A stretch of 9,817 nucleotides of DNA. It comes from Frankiaceae bacterium (GTDB taxonomy: Bacteria > Actinomycetota > Actinomycetes > Frankiales > Frankiaceae). Positions 5,323 to 9,817 of this stretch are shown piece by piece. The stretch covers positions 1-9,817 of the forward strand of contig JAVEDQ010000210.1 in NCBI GenBank assembly GCA_030840885.1, read 5' to 3'. A program made the position numbers and the translations under genes. Each line of letters opens with the position of its first letter. The stretch's first letter is position 1. The notes beneath the pieces are model-generated. The model did not search any database. It was not told the DNA's origin and saw only the letters and a list, made by a program, of their open reading frames with translations.

Positions 5323-7380
5323 TCAGTCGACTGCCCGCGACTGTTCGGGTGGTTGGGACTGGTCGGGCTTCTGCAGATACCCGGAAGGCGACGGCGTCAG
5401 AGGACGCCCGGCGATCAGGACGAGTACCGAGCCGATGAGGACGCCGAGAGCACTTCCGGCCACCACGTCGAGCGGCAGATGGGCGCCCACCCACATCCTC
5501 GCCAGACAAACGGTGAGGACGAGGGTCGCGGCCACTAAACGCCAGCGTCGGTGCAGATAGGGCCAGCAGACAGTGGCGATCACGGCGGCGACGGCGGCGT
5601 GGCCGGAGGGGTAGCCGAGGCCGAGGCTGATCGTGCCGTGCACATGGACGTCGGGCAGCAGGGTGAAGGGGCGACCCCGCTCGATCACGCGCTTGACGCC
5701 CTTGGCCAGCAGCCAGACCAGCACCCCGCCGGCGAGGATGGTTGCGCACAGTCGGAAGCGCCGCGTGAGTGCGGCGATCAGGCCGGCGACTGGGATGACG
5801 AGGAAGTTGCCGAGCTGCATGAACGGCCACACCAGCACGAACGGGACGAACGCCCGGTCGTTGACCCACCGGAACACCGTCTGCTCCGGGTCGGGCACGC
5901 TTGCCGCATCGATCGGGATCACCGTCAACGCGAGTAGGACCAGGGCGACGAGGGCCGACACGCCGTAGATCCGCGGGTGGGACCATCCGATCCGATCGGA
6001 CAGCCCTTGCCCGGTACCGGGGGAACTGTCGCTCTCGATGGTCAGGCGTGCAGCGGTGGAGGTGCCGACGTCGACATCCGATGTTGCGGTTTCGGTCGGC
6101 GACGCCTCGGACGGTCCGCCGCGGCCGGAGCCGGGTGCCGGGGTCGTCTCCGGCACGAGGGAGGTTCGCGGCGCCGAGTTCGGTGGGCGCCGCCACGAGG
6201 TGTTGCGCTTCCAGAACAGGTAGCAACCCAGGCCCAGCGGGATCGGTACGACGTAGGTGAGGGCCCGGAAGATCAGAACCGCAGCTGCCACCTCAGCGCG
6301 CGGACCGCCCGCTCCGGCAAGCCCCGTGATCAGTGCGAGCTCGACGACGCCGAGGCCACCGGGCGTCAGCGGGATCGCGGTGACGAGTCTGGCGAAGGAG
6401 TAGACGGCCAACGCCTCGATCCAGCCGACCTCGGCCTGGCTGACGCCGACAGCGTGCAGCGTGGTCAGCAGGACGCCAAAAAGGGAGAGGTGGCTGATCA
6501 GGGTGGCGGCAGCTATCCAGGCCCACCGCGCCCGCAGCAACAGGACGGTCCGGTCCCGGAACTTGAGGGTGGCCCGGTCCCAGCCCGTTGCCGGCGGCTT
6601 CCCGAACGGTCGGAGCAACGTGGTTGCCACACCCTGGGACACGATGCCGACTCGCGCGCAGAACGCCTCGCTGTGCAGCATCCAGCCCAGGACGACCGTC
6701 GCCGCCACGAGCGCGACGACGCCGATCAGTCCGGCGACGACGCGGCCGCCACTCGGACTCCCGGAGAGGGCCAGGAGGGTGAGCGCCAGGATCGGCAGGG
6801 CGAGCTTCGCGAAGTTGTTGAAGATGCCGGCAACGACCAGGGAGACCGAGGCCCGAGCCCGGGAGAAGCCCCACGACGAGTACATCTGGTAACACATGGC
6901 GATGCCGATGGCGCCGCCCCCGGGCAGGGTGTTCGACACGGCCGTCGCGGCTTCCGTCACCACGGCTGCCTCGCGGTAGCGAAGACCCGGCATCGTCGCC
7001 ACCATGACCAGCCAGTAGGTCGCCAGGTTCCACGACGCCGCCACCAACAGGCCGGCGACGGCCAGCGGAGACATCGACCTGATCGAGTGACCGACCGCGG
7101 AGATGCTGGTGAATTGCGGCAGGAAGAACCAGAAGACGCCGACGACGATGGCTATCGACACCAAAGGGGAGAGCACGGTCCGCAGGCGGATGCGCCCGCG
7201 CGACGTCGGCGGATCGGCCGGAGGGCTCGCGGCGGGCGGGGTGACCGGTGCCGTGACGGACATGGTCCCCTCGGGTGCCGTGACCTCCCCTGGTGGTTCG
7301 CTTCCCCGGCCCTGCTCCGGCACGCGCACCGGCGCCGCTTCGGAGGGCGATCCGGTACCGCGCCGACGGTCAGCGGTCAT
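5323..7380 (-). CDS. Fusion of a YbhN/AglD/MprF-type flippase-like membrane domain with an active-site-complete PAP2 phosphatase
   Basis: 685 residues. The ATG at 7380-7378 has GAGGAG (7392-7387) 6 bp upstream and overlaps the lipoprotein stop (ATGA). Residues 1-62 are a disordered Pro/Glu/Thr-rich cytoplasmic tail. Residues about 65-392 form a multi-helix domain of the UPF0104/lysylphosphatidylglycerol synthase TM family: SNTLPGGGAIGIAMCYQM (149-166), IFNNFAKLALP (186-196) and IPLTPGGLGVVELAL (336-350), the diagnostic block. This family includes MprF flippase domains, AglD and YbhN. A Ser/Thr/Asp/Glu linker (about 395-462) leads to a PAP2 domain at about 470-658. All PAP2 residues are present: K563, R570-P571, PSGH with H594, R628, H634 and D638. 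PAP2 enzymes dephosphorylate lipid phosphates such as polyprenyl diphosphate or phosphatidic acid, usually at the outer membrane face. The fusion suggests coupled transport and dephosphorylation of a lipid; the lipid is unknown. The frame is also open upstream to 7953, but that part overlaps the lipoprotein gene and is not protein-like. Confidence 0.92.
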   Translation of the reverse strand: MTADRRRGTGSPSEAAPVRVPEQGRGSEPPGEVTAPEGTMSVTAPVTPPAASPPADPPTSRGRIRLRTVLSPLVSIAIVVGVFWFFLPQFTSISAVGHSIRSMSPLAVAGLLVAASWNLATYWLVMVATMPGLRYREAAVVTEAATAVSNTLPGGGAIGIAMCYQMYSSWGFSRARASVSLVVAGIFNNFAKLALPILALTLLALSGSPSGGRVVAGLIGVVALVAATVVLGWMLHSEAFCARVGIVSQGVATTLLRPFGKPPATGWDRATLKFRDRTVLLLRARWAWIAAATLISHLSLFGVLLTTLHAVGVSQAEVGWIEALAVYSFARLVTAIPLTPGGLGVVELALITGLAGAGGPRAEVAAAVLIFRALTYVVPIPLGLGCYLFWKRNTSWRRPPNSAPRTSLVPETTPAPGSGRGGPSEASPTETATSDVDVGTSTAARLTIESDSSPGTGQGLSDRIGWSHPRIYGVSALVALVLLALTVIPIDAASVPDPEQTVFRWVNDRAFVPFVLVWPFMQLGNFLVIPVAGLIAALTRRFRLCATILAGGVLVWLLAKGVKRVIERGRPFTLLPDVHVHGTISLGLGYPSGHAAVAAVIATVCWPYLHRRWRLVAATLVLTVCLARMWVGAHLPLDVVAGSALGVLIGSVLVLIAGRPLTPSPSGYLQKPDQSQPPEQSRAVD

Positions 7381-7964
7381 GAGGTTCTCCTCGCGGACGG
7401 GTCGAGCTGCAATCGGCTGCGGGTGTCCTGCGCGACGTGCGCGGCAATCGACGCGCGATCGATCGTGCCGATGGCCATCTGGAGCACCGGCAGCGCGGTC
7501 GCGTCGAGCAGTGCGTAGTCGTAGCGCAGACAGCTGCCGGGGTAGACGTAGGCACGACTGCCGCTCAGCGTCGCGGCAGAACTGGTCTGTCGCTCGAAGC
7601 GGAGCGTCCCCCCGACGTCGCTCTGCACTTCGGCGAATTCGTCGAGGTCGCAGCGCTTCTGCAATGTCACGGTCAGGGCTGTGCGGGTCTCGCTCCCCAC
7701 GACCAGCCAGAGGCGGGCTCGCCCGTTGTGGGCGGAGTAGCCACCGACGGTCCAACCCTCGGGAAGCCGTCGCAGGCACGGCAGCACCGAAGCGGTGGGA
7801 ACGGACTGCGCCATCAGCACCAGCGATCCATCGGTCTGCCCGTCGCTGAGCCGGCAGGGCGGCGCCGCGGCTCCGGTGCCAGGGCGCTGCCCCATCTCGA
7901 TGTCGAACGAGCAGGCAGACAGGGCTCCGACCAGCAGCGGCACCAGGAGCCAACGCGTCGTCAC
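7377..7964 (-). CDS. Small lipoprotein of unknown function in the PAP2/kinase operon
   Basis: 195 residues starting at GTG 7964-7962, which overlaps the upstream stop (GTGA). The stop in turn overlaps the next start (ATGA), so translation is probably coupled at both ends, and the lack of a strong ribosome site is not surprising. The N-terminus, VTTRWLLVPLLVGALSAC, is a lipoprotein signal peptide with lipobox L15-S-A-C18; C18 would be lipidated and the protein anchored on the outer face of the membrane. The mature part has four more cysteines (C37, C63, C105, C145), enough for two disulfides. It shows a beta-rich pattern (RLPEGWTVGGYSA, RARLWLVVG, TALTVTLQKRC, GTLRFERQ, SRAYVYPGSCLRYDYAL). I do not recognise a named family. 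Its place between two membrane fusion proteins suggests an accessory, sensor or assembly factor acting with their external parts. The frame is open upstream to 8411, but that is a shadow of the kinase gene. Confidence 0.88.
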   Translation of the reverse strand: MTTRWLLVPLLVGALSACSFDIEMGQRPGTGAAAPPCRLSDGQTDGSLVLMAQSVPTASVLPCLRRLPEGWTVGGYSAHNGRARLWLVVGSETRTALTVTLQKRCDLDEFAEVQSDVGGTLRFERQTSSAATLSGSRAYVYPGSCLRYDYALLDATALPVLQMAIGTIDRASIAAHVAQDTRSRLQLDPSARRTS

Positions 7965-9694
7965 AGTGGACTCGTCAGCAGTTGGAGCACGATGATGGTG
8001 GCGAACACGGCAGCGACGATCGTGACCGCCGAGAGCGCGGCCCGGCGCACCGTCCAGCGCTGGATCGCGATCGGCGGGTACGTGAGCGGTAGAAGAGTCA
8101 GGAACTCGGCGTGCAGGTTGCGTCCGCGCTCGCGCATCATCCGGCGGAGCTGCGTCGGCATGGCGAGCCCGCGTGTGGCGGCAAAGGCTTCGGCGATTTC
8201 TTCGTCGGTGAAATAGATCCGCGCGCGGTCGGCCACCTGCTGCGGGGAGCTGGACAGCGCCAGCACCAGCATCATGTTCGCGAGGTCGACGGCCTGGCGC
8301 CACGGACTCGGCCGGACCTCCGCGAACGCCGAGTCGATTACCAGGAGACGGTTGTCCCGCACCAGCAGGTTCGCCGGCTTGATGTCGCGGTGGGCGAGCC
8401 CCGCATCCCACAGCCGCCGCACTATCCGTAGCCCCTGGTCGATGACGTCCTCGTCGACGCCCACCTCACCGACTTCACGGGCCCCGTCGAAGAACTCGGT
8501 GACCAGCAGGTATTCGCGTTCCGGTGTGATCTCGACGATGCCGAGCGGTTCGGGCACGGGGAGCCCTGCGTGCAGCAGCAGACGCAGGGCGTAGTCCTCG
8601 TACTGCACGAGGCGACGGACGGTCTGGAAGGATCGCTCGTCTTCGAGCCGCCCGTAGAGCAGGGTGCGGCCGAGCTTGTAGGAGCGGTCGGAGCGCACGT
8701 GCGTGATCGAGTAGAGCTTGCCGAACAGGTAGCTGTCCGGGTCGCCCTTCACGGTGATCCGCAACGGCGTCGATCCGCCGGAGCCCTCCAGACCGAACGG
8801 CTTCACCTCGACTGGTACGACCCCTAGCTGCTCCTCCAGTGCGCGGCGGATCGCCTCGCCGCGTAGACCGCCGACGTCGAGATGCGCCTTGCTACCGCGC
8901 CGCCAGGTCACCGGGAACACGTCGTTGGGCAGGAACAGCCGGAACAGCACGATCGGGATGCCGACCCCGATCAGCACGCCGGCGAGCACGTCTGTCGGTC
9001 CGTCCTGCGCCAGGTAGAGCCGGGACAGGGCGACCACGGACAGCACGAGGACCACGACGAGCTTCCCACGTCCGCGCATTCGACCCTGCGGCAAGCTCGT
9101 GTAGCAGATTCCGAGCAGCAGTCCCGCCAGCATCGCCATCGGTCGGGACGGCATCGCGTAGCCGCTCCACGACCCGAGGATCTCGACGTCGAGGGGACGC
9201 GGGCGGCTGATCGCGCTCACGCCGCTCTCGGTCAGCCAGCTCACCAGGAAGAGCGCGCCGAACCAGACGAGCAGATGCCGCCATCGCTTGGCGACGAGCA
9301 CCGCCACCAGCCCGACCCACCAGATCAACTGCACGCCGCGGACAGTCCCGGGAGAGCCGAGCACGCGCATCACGTCGGTGAGCCAGTCCGTGCGCAGGGC
9401 GGCGATGCCGCGGAGCAGCGGGTGGTCCACGCGATCGAGGACCGAGCGGGTCTCGGATGCGAGGGCGAGCCCGGTCAGCAGCGCGACCGTGCCGACGGCG
9501 ACGATCAGCCACCAACGCCCGGACCGGTGCAGCTGACGAGGCAGCGGCGGCGGCTCCCCCGACGGACGGCGTCGGCGCGCGACCAGCTCGCGTCGGGGTG
9601 TGCCCGGCCCTCGCGAGCGCGGCGGCGCAGTCGTGGGCGACCGTTGGCCCGGCGCAACTGGCCGGGTCAGACCCGGGGGGATCTCGGCCGACAT
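7961..9694 (-). CDS. Membrane protein: degenerate PAP2-like domain fused to a WaaP/InaA/RIO-like kinase
   Basis: 577 residues from ATG 9694-9692, chosen because AGGAAG (9709-9704) lies 9 bp upstream. An earlier in-frame ATG at 9766 would add 24 residues but has a poorer ribosome site. Residues 1-57 are a Pro/Arg-rich cytoplasmic tail. About six membrane helices follow (near 61-79, 121-135, 140-154, 186-201, 212-229, 236-255) in a PAP2-like layout. The active site is degenerate: the first-motif Lys is Ser, PSGH has become PSRP (182-185), and the last motif reads SRLYLAQDGPTD (224-235) with Asp where the catalytic His belongs. From about 275 a cytoplasmic kinase-like domain follows: a possible ATP-binding Lys at K326, a candidate helix-C Glu near E366, the catalytic loop HRDIKPANLL (435-444) with D437, K439 and N442, and metal-binding D454 in IDSAF instead of DFG. 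A final helix lies at about 552-574. This resembles lipopolysaccharide-core (WaaP/InaA) and RIO/Bud32-like kinases. The likely role is phosphorylating a membrane lipid, glycan or protein. It is first in the three-gene operon. Confidence 0.9.
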   Translation of the reverse strand: MSAEIPPGLTRPVAPGQRSPTTAPPRSRGPGTPRRELVARRRRPSGEPPPLPRQLHRSGRWWLIVAVGTVALLTGLALASETRSVLDRVDHPLLRGIAALRTDWLTDVMRVLGSPGTVRGVQLIWWVGLVAVLVAKRWRHLLVWFGALFLVSWLTESGVSAISRPRPLDVEILGSWSGYAMPSRPMAMLAGLLLGICYTSLPQGRMRGRGKLVVVLVLSVVALSRLYLAQDGPTDVLAGVLIGVGIPIVLFRLFLPNDVFPVTWRRGSKAHLDVGGLRGEAIRRALEEQLGVVPVEVKPFGLEGSGGSTPLRITVKGDPDSYLFGKLYSITHVRSDRSYKLGRTLLYGRLEDERSFQTVRRLVQYEDYALRLLLHAGLPVPEPLGIVEITPEREYLLVTEFFDGAREVGEVGVDEDVIDQGLRIVRRLWDAGLAHRDIKPANLLVRDNRLLVIDSAFAEVRPSPWRQAVDLANMMLVLALSSSPQQVADRARIYFTDEEIAEAFAATRGLAMPTQLRRMMRERGRNLHAEFLTLLPLTYPPIAIQRWTVRRAALSAVTIVAAVFATIIVLQLLTSPL

Positions 9695-9817
9695 GGGGGA
9701 CAACTTCCTGGACTGCTTCCGTGGCTGGGGCGCGTCACCCTGATCCGAGACGAGAAGTCTCGCCATAGCCCGATGTGCCTAGGTGCGACGCGGGATGTGC
9801 AGCGGTCCCCTGCTTGT

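Noticed and set aside
5267..6226. Leftward open frame continuing upstream from the small 5108 reading frame
   Set aside because: It overlaps the PAP2 gene in another frame and is Arg/Pro-rich; only the last part, outside that gene, was kept as a doubtful candidate.
5977..7518. 513-codon rightward open frame over the flippase/PAP2 gene
   Set aside because: Antisense shadow; its composition (Arg, Gly, Asp, Gln) is what the GC-rich complement of a membrane protein gives.
7381..7953. Upstream extension of the flippase/PAP2 frame to a start at 7953
   Set aside because: It covers the whole lipoprotein gene in a different frame and has no domain signal, whereas the ATG at 7380 has a GAGGAG ribosome site.
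7965..8411. Upstream extension of the lipoprotein frame to 8411
   Set aside because: It overlaps the kinase domain in another frame and would put the lipobox in the middle of the protein.
9695..9766. Earlier in-frame ATG for the kinase fusion
   Set aside because: Possible, but its ribosome site is poorer than the AGGAAG before 9694. The 24 extra residues are polar and unconserved-looking. It is mentioned as the alternative start.

Overview
The window is very GC-rich. Its real genes show strong G/C preference at third codon positions, Shine-Dalgarno starts (AGGAGG, GAGGAG), Ala-x-Ala signal peptides and 4-bp start/stop overlaps. This fits a high-GC actinobacterium; the genus cannot be fixed from the sequence. 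Six protein-coding genes are well supported. No tRNA, rRNA, CRISPR array or complete insertion sequence was seen.

Left end (1-1215): a leftward gene for the FAD-binding medium subunit of a molybdenum hydroxylase (CoxM/xanthine dehydrogenase subunit M type) runs off the left edge, lacking only its last residues. It diverges from the next gene across about 400 bp of non-coding DNA. That DNA holds a 16-bp perfect palindrome and several TGACG/CGTCA half-sites, a likely operator and promoter region.

Middle (1216-5075): a rightward gene encodes a secreted unsaturated glucuronyl hydrolase (GH88) with a C-terminal F5/8-type (CBM32-like) domain and an Ig-like domain, suited to releasing unsaturated uronic acids from polysaccharide fragments outside the cell. 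After 450 bp of mostly anonymous DNA with two weak coding-like relics come two leftward genes for exported proteins: a 136-aa protein of unknown function and a 289-aa endonuclease/exonuclease/phosphatase (EEP) family enzyme.

Right end (5323-9694): a tightly coupled leftward three-gene operon with GTGA and ATGA overlaps. In order of transcription it encodes (1) a membrane protein with a catalytically degenerate PAP2-type domain fused to a WaaP/InaA/RIO-like kinase domain and a C-terminal membrane helix; (2) a small lipoprotein; (3) a fusion of a YbhN/AglD/MprF-type flippase-like membrane domain with an intact PAP2 lipid phosphatase. The pairing of a dead PAP2 plus kinase with a flippase plus live PAP2, and a lipoprotein between them, is the most unusual part of the window. 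It suggests an envelope lipid or lipid-carrier phosphorylation, translocation and dephosphorylation module; this function is inferred, not shown.

A theme is the cell surface: every gene except the molybdenum hydroxylase subunit encodes an exported, lipid-anchored or membrane protein.
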